45,214 nt of DNA, from NCBI GenBank assembly GCA_012031265.1, contig JAAUTY010000038.1, positions 1-45,214 on the forward strand, in the 5' to 3' direction. The DNA comes from Spirulinaceae cyanobacterium SM2_1_0 (GTDB lineage Bacteria; Cyanobacteriota; Cyanobacteriia; Cyanobacteriales; Spirulinaceae). The notes below the pieces were generated by a model. The model had not been told where the DNA came from. It made no database searches and saw only the letters and a list, made by a program, of their open reading frames with translations. Positions 26,765 through 35,214 of the stretch are shown here, piece after piece; the first letter of the stretch is position 1, and every line of letters starts with the position of its first letter. A program made the position numbers and the translations under genes.

Positions 26765-27535
26765 ATGGCTCACGAAAACTACCGCGCTGAACGCACCATT
26801 AGCACCATCCTCAAATCTGAAAGCGACGTGGATCGCGTCATCCGCCGCCTCCTCGACCGCGATGTCGAGCGCGGCTACATTTCTGTCCTGGGCAAAGATT
26901 TTCAATCCCAGACTCGCATCAGCGGTTTCATTACCAAGAAAGATGTCATTCTCGGTGGTCTGCGTACAGGAGCACTGTTCGGCTCTCTGTTCGGCTCCCT
27001 CCTGAGTCTGCTGACAGGGGTCGGCGTTCTGTTCGTCCCGTTTGTCGGTTCGCTCGTTGCGGCTGGCCCGCTTAGCTCTGTGCTGCTGGGTGCCGCGACA
27101 GGGGCGATCGCCGGGGGAGCCGGAGCCGGTTTGGCTTCAGCCTTGGCGACGCTAGGAATGCCCGAGGACAAAGCCACACTCTACGAAACGCGCGTCAAAG
27201 CTGGCGAATATCTGCTGCTCGTCGAAGTGCCGGCTGATCGCAGCGGCGAGTATCTGACCCTGATCGAGGCTGAGGGCGGCGAAGCCGTTCACCTCAAGGA
27301 GGGCGCATTGCCTCGCCCCTGCCCTGGTCGCTGCCAGGACGCTGGCGATCTGTCGCCGGAGATCCGCGCCCACTTGTCAGATGCCGCCCAGCAGGTCTTC
27401 ATTGACTGCTACAACAGTGTTCTGGATGCTGGCGAGAGCGAATCGGCAGCGGAGCAGGCTGCTTGGCAAGCGGTGCATGACCAGTTTGACGAAGATGACC
27501 AAGGGGTCTGGTCGAAGCAAAAGGTCATGGCTTAG
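26765..27535 (+). CDS. Glycine-zipper membrane protein with C-terminal ChaB domain
   Basis: 256 residues. The N-terminal about 60 residues look like the general-stress 17M-type or DUF1269-like fold ([20 protein letters not shown]). A Gly/Ala-rich hydrophobic region follows (about 60-135; [20 protein letters not shown], then [20 protein letters not shown]), likely two or three membrane-spanning glycine-zipper segments. A second soluble part (140-185) ends with EAVHLKEG. Residues about 195-256 form a ChaB domain ([20 protein letters not shown] to DQGVWSKQK). ChaB was named for cation-transport regulation, but its function is uncertain. It is probably co-transcribed with dpsA (50 bp gap), and a hairpin follows the stop. 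Confidence 0.82.
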   Translation: MAHENYRAERTISTILKSESDVDRVIRRLLDRDVERGYISVLGKDFQSQTRISGFITKKDVILGGLRTGALFGSLFGSLLSLLTGVGVLFVPFVGSLVAAGPLSSVLLGAATGAIAGGAGAGLASALATLGMPEDKATLYETRVKAGEYLLLVEVPADRSGEYLTLIEAEGGEAVHLKEGALPRPCPGRCQDAGDLSPEIRAHLSDAAQQVFIDCYNSVLDAGESESAAEQAAWQAVHDQFDEDDQGVWSKQKVMA

Positions 27536-27548
27536 ATCAGCTTCGGCT

Positions 27549-27573
27549 CGAGTCCACGCTGTGGACTCGGGTT
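27549..27573 (+). terminator. Hairpin terminator after the ChaB-domain gene
   Basis: CGAGTCCAC (27549-27557) and GTGGACTCG (27561-27569) pair perfectly around GCT and are followed by GGTTT. It lies 13 bases after the stop codon and probably ends the dpsA-ChaB transcript. Confidence 0.7.
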
Positions 27574-27700
27574 TCCTGACCCGGGGTGAATTGGTCTTGC
27601 CGACCGAGAGCAGCGCCCAAAGGCGATCTGGGGCAAGTCGCTCACCCCCGAGCCCCCAACTGAGTCAGTGACGCCAATTTCTAGAAAATCCCGCTGTCAC

Positions 27701-27713
27701 TAAGATTATCTTA
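27701..27713. promoter_or_regulatory. Palindrome TAAGATTATCTTA upstream of the sigma factor gene
   Basis: A perfect 6-bp inverted repeat about one central T, located 24 bases before the ATG of the sigma gene. It could be an operator or overlap a -10 element (TAAGAT on either strand). A nearby palindrome TTCTAGAA lies at 27679-27686. Confidence 0.4.
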
Positions 27714-27736
27714 ATCTCAAGGAGAAACTAAACTGC

Positions 27737-28642
27737 ATGAGACGCTCTGCTACTGCTGACCCCATCAAGTCCTATCTGCAATCGATCGGCCGCACGCCGC
27801 TTTTGACCCGCCAACAAGAAATCGATCTCGCTCAGCAGGTGCAAGTGATGCTGCCACTGTTGGAGAAGCGCGAACGGGAGCCACTGACGCCTGAAGAGGT
27901 GACGATGGTTGAACAAGGTCAGGCGGCCCGACAGAAAATGGCAGAGGCTAATCTGCGATTGGTGGTTTCGATCGCCAAGCGCTATCAAAATCGTGGCTTG
28001 TCCTTGCTGGACTTGATTCAAGAGGGTAGCCTGGGTCTGTTTCGCGCTGTTGAGAAGTTTGATCCGGATCGCGGTTACAAATTCTCGACCTACGCCTACT
28101 GGTGGATTCGTCAGGCGATGACGCGATCGCTCGCTGAACAAAGTCGCACTATTCGCTTACCGCTCCACATCACCGAAGAACTCAACAAGATTAAACAGGC
28201 TACGCGCCAACTGACGATCGAGCAAGGCCGTCAACCGACCGAAGCGGAGCTGGCTGAGCATCTGGAACTGAAGCCGGAACGCTTGCAGGACATCCGCCGC
28301 GCCTCGCACCGCACCCGTCTCCGCAGCTTGGATGCGCGCGTGCGTCAGGAAGACGATACATCGCTGGGCGATTTGATCGCCGATGAATCGGATTCACCGC
28401 AAGATTTTGCGGCGCAGGACGAACTGCGATCGCAAGTCGCGCAACTGATGGAATCGTTGCCCGACCGCCAACGGGAGATCCTGATGCTGCGTTTTGGCTT
28501 CGATACCGGCGAGGGTCTCAGCTTTAAGGAAATCGGCAAGCGCTGCGGCATCAGCCATGAACGCGCTCGCCAGTTGCAGAAGAAAGCCCTGCGTGCCTTG
28601 CGTCGCCAGGCCCCGCGTCTGCGGGAACTGGCTGTTAGCTAG
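27737..28642 (+). CDS. Group 2 RNA polymerase sigma factor (RpoD/SigA-like)
   Basis: 301 residues, the size of non-essential group 2 sigma factors of cyanobacteria. Region 1.2 is at the N-terminus (DPIKSYLQSIGRTPLLTRQQ). Region 2 includes GLSLLDLIQEGSLGLFRAVE and the promoter-melting KFSTYAYWWIRQAMTRSL. Region 3 follows after HITEELNKI. Region 4 has LPDRQREILMLRFGF and the helix-turn-helix SFKEIGKRCGISHERARQLQ. The long region 1.1 of the primary sigma factor is absent. Such factors direct transcription under stress, dark or nutrient limitation. I cannot tell which letter (SigB-E) it is. A terminator hairpin follows at 28701. Confidence 0.95.
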   Translation: MRRSATADPIKSYLQSIGRTPLLTRQQEIDLAQQVQVMLPLLEKREREPLTPEEVTMVEQGQAARQKMAEANLRLVVSIAKRYQNRGLSLLDLIQEGSLGLFRAVEKFDPDRGYKFSTYAYWWIRQAMTRSLAEQSRTIRLPLHITEELNKIKQATRQLTIEQGRQPTEAELAEHLELKPERLQDIRRASHRTRLRSLDARVRQEDDTSLGDLIADESDSPQDFAAQDELRSQVAQLMESLPDRQREILMLRFGFDTGEGLSFKEIGKRCGISHERARQLQKKALRALRRQAPRLRELAVS

Positions 28643-28700
28643 CATCAACTCAGCCGTCCTCGTGGCACTGGACTCTTAGGAGGTGATGACAGTGCTGAAT

Positions 28701-28721
28701 CCCTGACCCATCAGGGGTTTT
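28701..28721 (+). terminator. Rho-independent terminator after the sigma factor gene
   Basis: CCCTGA (28701-28706) and TCAGGG (28711-28716) form a stem with a 4-base loop, followed by GTTTT. Confidence 0.75.
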
Positions 28722-28800
28722 GATGTGTTTGTATGATGATCGCCAGAACCCTTTGCCTCACAAGCCTTACAGCCTCCATCACCCGTTAGTAGTCCAGTGC

Positions 28801-28911
28801 CGGAAGACGGCATATACGGTAGAATTCCCCCCCTGCCCCCCTTATCAAGGGGGGTGGCGAAGCCGGGGGGATCTTTCAACCCGCTGAAGTTTTTTTCAGT
28901 GCGTAAGTCCT
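28801..28911 (+). repeat. Dispersed cyanobacterial repeat R1, copy 2
   Basis: It matches copy 1 at 9552-9689 (opposite orientation) across its whole length except for copy 1's extra duplicated segment. It contains the CCCCCTT/AAGGGGG hairpin, GGTGGCGAAGCCGGGGG and ATCTTTCAACCCG. It is intergenic, 160 bp after the sigma factor gene, and follows the sigma terminator. Confidence 0.85.
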
Positions 28912-28956
28912 ATCCGATTGTGACTGATTTCTGAGGCGAGACGCGATCGCGGCTGG

Positions 28957-29060
28957 CTAGTACAGGGCGGCGGAAATGAGATGCCCATTCAGGATCGGTA
29001 GGATGCCTGTATTGTCTGCACTCAGAACTCAAAACTCAAAACTCCGCGTAGCGGTACTAG
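28957..29060 (+). repeat. MITE-like repeat R2, copy A
   Basis: A 104-bp element starting CTAGTAC and ending GTACTAG. Inside are GAGATGCCCATTCA, three ACTCA(G/A)A heptads (from about 29019) and a small CCGC-GTA-GCGG hairpin next to the right end. It matches copy B (39274-39384), which lies in the opposite orientation. No target duplication is obvious. Confidence 0.8.
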
Positions 29061-29156
29061 GGATTGGCTCGATCAGGTGGGCGATCGCTCCCCATTGAGA
29101 CGGACAATCTGGGGGTAGTGAGTCTTCCTGCCCGGTGAGGGGGTGATTGAGTACGC

Positions 29157-31505
29157 TTAGGCGAGCACGAGGCGATCGCCCCCCGCCGTCTTCGCTTGTG
29201 ACAGCGCCGCATCGGCAGCCCGATACAGCTCGGCAACGGTTTTACCAGCCTGGGGATATTCGGCTAAACCGGCTGAGAAGGACACTTGCAACGGCATTGC
29301 TGTGCCCACCAAAAACTGCTCCGCTCGCAGTGCCTGCTGCAACTCGATCAGGCGTTCGCGACCCCCGGCGGCCGTCAGTCCATACATCCCGATTGCAAAA
29401 TCCTCACCGCCCCAGCGCGCCACAATGTCCTCGCTGCGAAAGTGTTGGCGGAGTAATTGCCCGAAGCGTCGCAGCACGCGATCGCCGCTGGCGTGACCGT
29501 GCTGTTGATTGATCGCCTTGAAGCGATCGAGGTCGAGGGCGGCGAGACAGAGCGGTTGGCGATCGCGCTGTGCCAGGTTGAGATAGCGGGCGAGGTCTTG
29601 TTCCGAGCGCTGGCGATTGGCGACGCCCGAGAGCGGATCGGTGTCCGCCAGCTCCCGCAGCAGGCGCGTGCGCTCGAGACGATTGAATAAGCGCGCCACT
29701 AACTCGGCTTCGGTAACTGGTTTAGCGATGTAGTCGTCGGCACCAGCTTGATAGAGCTGTTGCACGATTTCGCGATCGCGCCGCCCCGACAAGAACAAAA
29801 TCGGCAGCTTCTGCCAAGCCAAGCTCTGGCGAACCACCTGGCAGAGTTCAATACCGGAAACCCCCGGCATTTCAATGTCCAAAATCAGGGCATCCGGTTG
29901 TACCTGCTCCAACACCTCCCAAAACCGCTGCGGCTCGCCTAAGCGATGCACTTGCACGCCCCAAGGCTGCAAATAATTGGTCAGGGCGGCCAGGAGCACC
30001 GGATCATCATCTACCGCCATGACCGTCACGGTTCCCTGCTGTTGGCGTCGGAGCGTATCCGCCGCTGCATCCAGCACCTGCTCCGGCAGTAGCGGTAGCG
30101 GCAAAAAACCCTTGCCGCCCAGTCGCGCTACCGCCACCCGCACCTCAAGCTGACTGTCAGCGGGAGCCGCGACGAGCACGGGCAACTGCGGCTGCTGCGT
30201 GGCGATCGCCTGCAACTGTGCCAAGCTTGCCTCTGGGCGCTCTGACTGGGTGCAGTCCAGCAGCACGATGTCGGGTGGCGTATTTTGCAACTCGCGTTGC
30301 ACCTGGGCGGTATCAGTCGCCAGGGCGATCGCCACATGGCGGGGCTGGGCGGCTACCTGCAAGCGCTCACCAAAGTCGGTGGTGCAGTGAATCGCCAACA
30401 GCCGCCAGGCCGGTTCAGCCGGAGCGACTGGAGTGGCCGCCGCCTCGCTCGCGGCACAAGCCTGCTCCAATAAACTGCGTAAAGCCGCCGCTTGCTGGTA
30501 AAATTCGGCGATTTGCTCCGGGCTGGGGGCGTCACTGAGGGCGATCGCCAACTGCTCGACCTGGCGCGCCAAGTCTGATCCCGCGCTCAAACCAAACATT
30601 CCCAAAGAACCGGCGAGTTTATGCGCCTGGCGCTCGGCTTGGTGGCGGCATTCTGCTGAGCAGCTTCCGGCTTGTAGCGCGGTCACGGCGACGTCAATAT
30701 CGGCTAAGCGAGCAAAGATCGGCTGCTTGAAGTTTTGCCACAGCTTGGCGACCGCCGCCCGAGTCGCCGCTGCTTTGTCCGTACTGGAATGCTGCTCAGC
30801 CTCAGCTGGTTCCGAGGTCACCGCCTGCGCCTCCAGTAGCGGCTTGAGGCGGTACCCGAGACCGTAGACAGTGGCGATCGCATCGGGAACCCGAGCCGCT
30901 TTGAACTTGCGACGCACCCCCTTGATATGCGCCCGGATCGTGTCTTCGTTGGGCGGATCGTCAAAAGACCAGAGGTGTTCAAGAATGGCGCTCTTGCTAA
31001 ACACCCGCTTCGGATTACGGAGAAATAGTTCCAGCAGCGCGTATTCCTTCGGCGAGAGACGCACTTGCCGGTCGCAATAGGTCACCTCGCAGCTACTGGG
31101 ATCGAGGCGCAAATCTCCCCAGACCAGTTCCGGCGCACCCGACTCGCTGCGCCGTCGCAGTAGCGCCCGCACTCGTGCCAGCAACTCCGGCACCGTACAG
31201 GGCTTGACGACATAATCATCGGCTCCAGCATCAAGACCGGCTACCTTGTCGCTGCTATCGTCACGGGCTGTCAGCAACAAGATTGGCCCGACAAATTCAT
31301 CACTACGGAGACGCTGACAGAGGCTGATGCCATCCAGTTTCGGCAAGCTAACATCCAGCAGAATCAAATCGTAGGTGAACACCTGCACATAGTCCCAGCC
31401 ACTCTCACCGTCACCCACAATATCGATGACATAGTTTTGTTCTTGCAGGGCCTCTCCCAGAGTCTGGGCGAGGATTTCATCGTCTTCAACGAGCAGGAGT
31501 CTCAT
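29157..31505 (-). CDS. Composite response regulator: REC-wHTH-HPt-REC-REC-GGDEF
   Basis: 782 residues from ATG 31505 (upstream AAGG; the frame's extension to 31574 looks noncoding). Receiver 1 (1-118; Asp51, Lys101) is joined to an OmpR-type winged helix (125-223; VYGLGYRLKP). An HPt domain follows (255-345) with His295 in QAHKLAGSLGMFG. Receiver 2 (368-480) is degenerate: it keeps Asp417 but lacks the conserved Lys. Receiver 3 (495-612) is complete (Asp543, Lys595). The C-terminal GGDEF domain (615-782) has the variant GGEDF (699-703) and an I-site RSED (690-693) five residues before it, so it may make and sense cyclic di-GMP. It lies 131 bp downstream of a histidine kinase gene on the same strand, its likely partner. 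Confidence 0.93.
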   Translation of the reverse strand: MRLLLVEDDEILAQTLGEALQEQNYVIDIVGDGESGWDYVQVFTYDLILLDVSLPKLDGISLCQRLRSDEFVGPILLLTARDDSSDKVAGLDAGADDYVVKPCTVPELLARVRALLRRRSESGAPELVWGDLRLDPSSCEVTYCDRQVRLSPKEYALLELFLRNPKRVFSKSAILEHLWSFDDPPNEDTIRAHIKGVRRKFKAARVPDAIATVYGLGYRLKPLLEAQAVTSEPAEAEQHSSTDKAAATRAAVAKLWQNFKQPIFARLADIDVAVTALQAGSCSAECRHQAERQAHKLAGSLGMFGLSAGSDLARQVEQLAIALSDAPSPEQIAEFYQQAAALRSLLEQACAASEAAATPVAPAEPAWRLLAIHCTTDFGERLQVAAQPRHVAIALATDTAQVQRELQNTPPDIVLLDCTQSERPEASLAQLQAIATQQPQLPVLVAAPADSQLEVRVAVARLGGKGFLPLPLLPEQVLDAAADTLRRQQQGTVTVMAVDDDPVLLAALTNYLQPWGVQVHRLGEPQRFWEVLEQVQPDALILDIEMPGVSGIELCQVVRQSLAWQKLPILFLSGRRDREIVQQLYQAGADDYIAKPVTEAELVARLFNRLERTRLLRELADTDPLSGVANRQRSEQDLARYLNLAQRDRQPLCLAALDLDRFKAINQQHGHASGDRVLRRFGQLLRQHFRSEDIVARWGGEDFAIGMYGLTAAGGRERLIELQQALRAEQFLVGTAMPLQVSFSAGLAEYPQAGKTVAELYRAADAALSQAKTAGGDRLVLA

Positions 31506-31636
31506 GATCCTTGGTAACTTTGAGCATAGGACTTCAGCACTGACCCAATCACTAATCGGGCGAGCACCATACAACTCCGCGAATCAGGCGAGGGTAAAAA
31601 CGGATCCACATCAAAGCCTAACCTGGTAATGTGCCG

Positions 31637-33075
31637 CTAGACTGCTGGGGCATGGTTTTGGAGTGGGTCGTGCCGTTGTTGGAGTGGCAGAACAGCCGCC
31701 GCGACGGGCAAGCGCAGGCAAAACTCGGTGCCGCCAGTGGGGCGCGATCGCACCTGCAATTCACCGCCATGATTTTCAGTGACGATCTGGTAGCTGACCG
31801 TCAGCCCCAGACCGCGACCCTGACCAACCGGCTTGGTCGTGAAGAAGGGATCAAAAAGATGACGGCGCGCGTCTCACTCAGTCCCGACCCATTATCGGCG
31901 ATGACTACTTCCAGCCAATCCGCCGCCAGTCGGGTCGTGATCTCCACAGAGGGGACAGTCTCTGCCGGCCACTCTGGCTGACTATCGAGCGCATCAATGG
32001 CATTGGTCAGCAGATTAGCAAACACCTGATTGAGCTGACTGGGGTAGCACTCCAGGCGCGGCAGTGGCGCAAAGTGAGTCTTCACCTGAATCTCAGGGCG
32101 TTGCCGCGTCGCGTGCAGGCGGTGCTGCAACAGCAACAGCGAGGACTTGATACCGGCAGTCAGATCCACGCGTCGCCGCGAGGCTGTATCCAGGCAGGCA
32201 AAGGTGCGGAGCGAGCGAACAATGTCGCGAATCCGTGTCGCGCCATTGTGCATCGAAGTCAAGAGGTGGGGGAGATCAGCGGTGATGAAGTCGAAATCGA
32301 ATTCGGCACAATCAGCCGCCAACGCTGGCGAAGGGTTTGGCAACTCTTGCTGATAGCGGGCTAGGATGTGCAGCAGATTGCTGGTGTAGTCGCGTAGGTG
32401 CTGGAGATTGGTGTAGATGAAGCCGATCGGATTGTTGATCTCGTGGGCAATGCCCGCAACCAAATGACCGAGGCTGGTCATCTTTTCGCTTTGGATCAGT
32501 TGCGCCTGAGCGGCTTGCAGCTCTCTGAGTGTCTCTGCCAGTTGCTCGTTCTTCGTCCGCAGTTCCGTTTCCGAAGCTTGCAGACGGCAGAGGGTGCTGG
32601 AGAGATCAGCCGTCCGTTGCTCAACCCGCGCCTCGAGTTCAGCATTCAGCTCGGTCAGCGCTACTTCAGCACGACGGCGCTCGTTGACTTCGCGTTGTAG
32701 GACTTGGTTGACGAGGGCAAGCTGGTTGACGCTGGGCAGGGCAAGAAGCTGTGGCAGCCGTTGCCCGACATACAGTGCTGTGGCGATCGCGATCACGGCC
32801 GCAAGGGCTTTGGTCACGACAGCAAGCGCCGGAATAGCCGTCACGCTCAGCACACAGCTCAGTCCTAAAAACAGTGAACTGGTGACACCTAGACCCATCA
32901 GCCAATTGCAGGGAACATGGCGGCGACGCAGAACCGCGATCAAGATCAGGGTCGGGATGGTGAGAAAGGCGATCGCCAACCCAATATCGGCGCTGCGTGT
33001 GCCAAATAGGTAGGCAGCTTCCAACTGATCGGGACTTAGTAAGCGAACATTCTGACTCAAAACCGCGACGACCAT
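31637..33075 (-). CDS. Membrane histidine kinase, frameshifted in a homopolymer before the G2 box
   Basis: Restoring one base in the A5 run at 31853-31857 (T5 in the gene) gives an intact 479-residue kinase. As read, the frame stops at 31801 just after the G1 box DNGSGL. The next frame continues with DPFFTTKPVGQGRGLGLTVS, the F and G2 boxes, to a stop at 31637. The N-terminal third has three or four membrane segments (GLAIAFLTIPTLILIAVL and others), then a coiled coil (about 120-195), the H-box SLGHLVAGIAHEINNPIGFI and the N-box VFANLLTNAIDAL. It resembles cyanobacterial hybrid-type sensor kinases of the AHEINNP group. SD-like GAGGAG precedes the ATG. It sits upstream of the composite response regulator and likely phosphorylates it. 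Confidence 0.88.
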
Positions 33076-33167
33076 AGCTCCTCTTTCCCTCTCAACGAAC
33101 CAGCACTTGACCCAATATCTGCTAGCTGTAGAGGTATACTAGCGGGTCACTCGTGAAAAACTTGTGA

Positions 33168-33866
33168 ATGCCATCGTTGTCTGAGCGGAACCGCCCGATT
33201 GAAATTTGGCAGGCGGAGTTAGCCGCTTGGCAAGCGTACCAAGCCGACTGCTGGCAATGGCTGGCGGCTGACGAACGCCGACGTGCCGCCGCCAGCGCAC
33301 CGCCCATCCGCGATCGCTTCGTACTCACGCGCGGATTGCTGCGGTGGTTGCTGAGTCGCCATCGGGGCTGTGACCCAGCCGCCCTAGCGTTTCGCTATGG
33401 CGATCGCGGCAAACCCTACTTGATTGATAGTCCCTGGCACTTCAATCTCGCGCATTCGGGTGAATGGGCGCTCTATGTGATCGCCCTCCGACCGGTGGGC
33501 ATCGACGTTGAGCGAGAACGTCCGCTAGCCGTCGCAAAGCTCGCGCGCCGCTTTTTCACACCGACAGAGGCGGCAGCGATCGCCCAGCTCCCGGCCGCAC
33601 AGCAACAAGCCGCCTTTTTCGCCACCTGGACGCGCAAGGAAGCCTATCTGAAAGCGACTGGAACCGGCCTCAGTGGTCTTCAGCAAGTAGAGGTGAGCGT
33701 GATGCCAAACCAACCAGCGTGTTTACGGGCGATCGCTGATCACCCGGACGCTGCCCAAGGTTGGACGCTGACAAGCTGGCAACCGGCTCCGCATTATTGG
33801 GCAGCTCTGGCGATCGCCCCCGGCCCATCTGTGCCTGAGCTACACCACTTCACGCTGACACCATGA
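33168..33866 (+). CDS. Sfp/HetI-type 4'-phosphopantetheinyl transferase
   Basis: 232 residues. Transfers phosphopantetheine from CoA to a conserved Ser of acyl or peptidyl carrier proteins. Motifs in order: FNLAHSGEWALYVIA (about 93-107), the magnesium site GIDVER (Asp113, Glu115) and the WTRKEAYLKATG helix (Trp154, Lys157, Glu158, Lys162). These are complete, so it should be active. In cyanobacteria one such enzyme often serves all carrier proteins, including fatty acid synthesis. The ATG at 33168 has no clear ribosome binding site. It is divergent from the histidine kinase gene. Confidence 0.93.
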   Translation: MPSLSERNRPIEIWQAELAAWQAYQADCWQWLAADERRRAAASAPPIRDRFVLTRGLLRWLLSRHRGCDPAALAFRYGDRGKPYLIDSPWHFNLAHSGEWALYVIALRPVGIDVERERPLAVAKLARRFFTPTEAAAIAQLPAAQQQAAFFATWTRKEAYLKATGTGLSGLQQVEVSVMPNQPACLRAIADHPDAAQGWTLTSWQPAPHYWAALAIAPGPSVPELHHFTLTP

Positions 33867-33948
33867 AAATGGCTGAACTCAAAACTACCCATTGACTAAT
33901 CCCGCAGGCTAGGGCTGAAGCTGGCAACTGCGCTTCGGGAGGTTCCTC

Positions 33949-34110
33949 ATGCGGTCACTCTGGGCAAATCAACGGCAGGAGCTGTTCGCTGGAGTGAGGG
34001 CGATCGCCACCACCGCCCAAGACTTCGGCTTCAGCGATCAATCCCACTGCACACGCGTCTTCAAGCAAGTCAAGGGGGTCACGCTACGCCAGTTTCTCAA
34101 GGCGCTGTGA
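33949..34110 (+). pseudogene. Remnant of an AraC-family regulator (C-terminal helix-turn-helix only)
   Basis: A 53-codon frame whose last 36 residues match the second helix-turn-helix of AraC regulators: AIATTAQDFGFSDQSHCTRV followed by FKQVKGVTLRQFL. The rest of the regulator is missing: only about 80 bp separate it from the transferase gene. GGGAGG precedes the ATG by 6 bases, so a small peptide might still be made. A truncated, decayed gene is more likely. Confidence 0.72.
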
Positions 34111-34136
34111 GAACCATCGGCGCATCGGTGTGCGGG

Positions 34137-35090
34137 TTAGTAATTGTCCTCGTACTCTGGCTCGGGCTGCCGTTCGGGAATGTTGACGCGGGCGGGACGG
34201 TAGGGTTCAGGCTCGCCGTCATTCCAGACATCGCCCTCAGCCTCGTCGTAGGGGGGGGTATCGTAGGCGCGCGATCGCGGCGGCGGCGCTTCGCGGCGAG
34301 TCGGTTCGCCCCAGTTGTCGGTCTCGTAGGGGTCTGGCTCCGGGTAGCGGACTGTCTCGGCTTGGCGGCGGGGGAGCGATCGCGGCGCGCGCTGTTCCCA
34401 GTCATCTTCGTCCCAAGCCGGTTCGTAGGCAGGTTCGCGATCGAGGCGGGCTACCGGGCGCGGGTCAACAGGAATACCGGTTCCCAGTTGATTCTCCGGC
34501 TTGGCGGTTGGGGTGTAGTAGGGATCTTCGTCGCCGCGATCCCAGGGCGGGCGACCAATCCCCAGACGCTCCAGCAAACCGACGGTGAGCTGTACTAGGT
34601 GCTCCTCGGAGCCTTCAAAAACAATGATGCGATTGGGGCCGCTGCTGACGATATCCTCCACCGGCAGCTCGTAGGTGCTGATCGCCTGGTCAGGGATTTG
34701 CGGGATGCCGATCGAGGCAATGATCAACGACGACAAGCGACCATCGCTGAGGCTGAACTGAAAGTCACGCACGCGGCCTAGCATTTCGCCATCCTCGGTG
34801 ATCACTTCGCAGTTGATCAACTTGCTATATATTTCCGCATCAATGTCTTCGATCACATCCTCATCGGGAACGAGAATAACATCGCCGCTCTTCTCAATGC
34901 GATCCAGGAACATATAGCGGGGGTCACCCGTGACCGCAAGCATATTGTCACGGAGACCAAGTGCCACGACCTCGCGGCGATCGATGTCAACCAACAAAGT
35001 CTTGACGACGCCCAACTGCCTCGCTGTGTCGTTGGCGATTACCTTGGTATTCAGCAGCTCGGAGCGAAGGCGAATGGTGTCAGTGGTCAT
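34137..35090 (-). CDS. PRC-barrel domain protein with a long acidic/arginine-rich tail
   Basis: 317 residues from ATG 35090 (MTTDTIRLRS); a TTG-started extension to 35117 is less likely. Two PRC-barrel-like halves are visible: about 5-85 (LLNTKVIANDTARQLGVVKT ... VVALGLRDNML) and 85-170 (SKLINCEVITEDGEMLGRVR ... LSSLIIASIGIPQ). From about 195 on the tail is rich in Pro, Glu, Asp, Arg and Tyr and probably disordered (RREAPPPRSRAYDTPPYDEA). PRC-barrels occur in photosystem assembly and RNA-processing proteins; the role here is unknown. It follows smc on the same strand with about 120 bp between, suggesting co-transcription. Confidence 0.85.
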   Translation of the reverse strand: MTTDTIRLRSELLNTKVIANDTARQLGVVKTLLVDIDRREVVALGLRDNMLAVTGDPRYMFLDRIEKSGDVILVPDEDVIEDIDAEIYSKLINCEVITEDGEMLGRVRDFQFSLSDGRLSSLIIASIGIPQIPDQAISTYELPVEDIVSSGPNRIIVFEGSEEHLVQLTVGLLERLGIGRPPWDRGDEDPYYTPTAKPENQLGTGIPVDPRPVARLDREPAYEPAWDEDDWEQRAPRSLPRRQAETVRYPEPDPYETDNWGEPTRREAPPPRSRAYDTPPYDEAEGDVWNDGEPEPYRPARVNIPERQPEPEYEDNY

Positions 35091-35214
35091 TAGTGTTCTG
35101 TAAATCGAAGCTCTCAAAGGGAGGAGGCAGGCGGGGGAAAATGCGGCTTGCTCAGCCAGTTATCGCCGCATTCGAGGTTTAGTCTACCGATAATCGCCCA
35201 AATCCTGAAGTTTG

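Noticed and set aside
27541-27575. A tRNA-like GGCTCGAGTCC stretch
   Set aside because: It is part of a perfect terminator hairpin; no cloverleaf can be drawn.
29019-29044. Heptad repeats as a possible CRISPR
   Set aside because: Units are 7 bp with no spacers; they belong to repeat R2.
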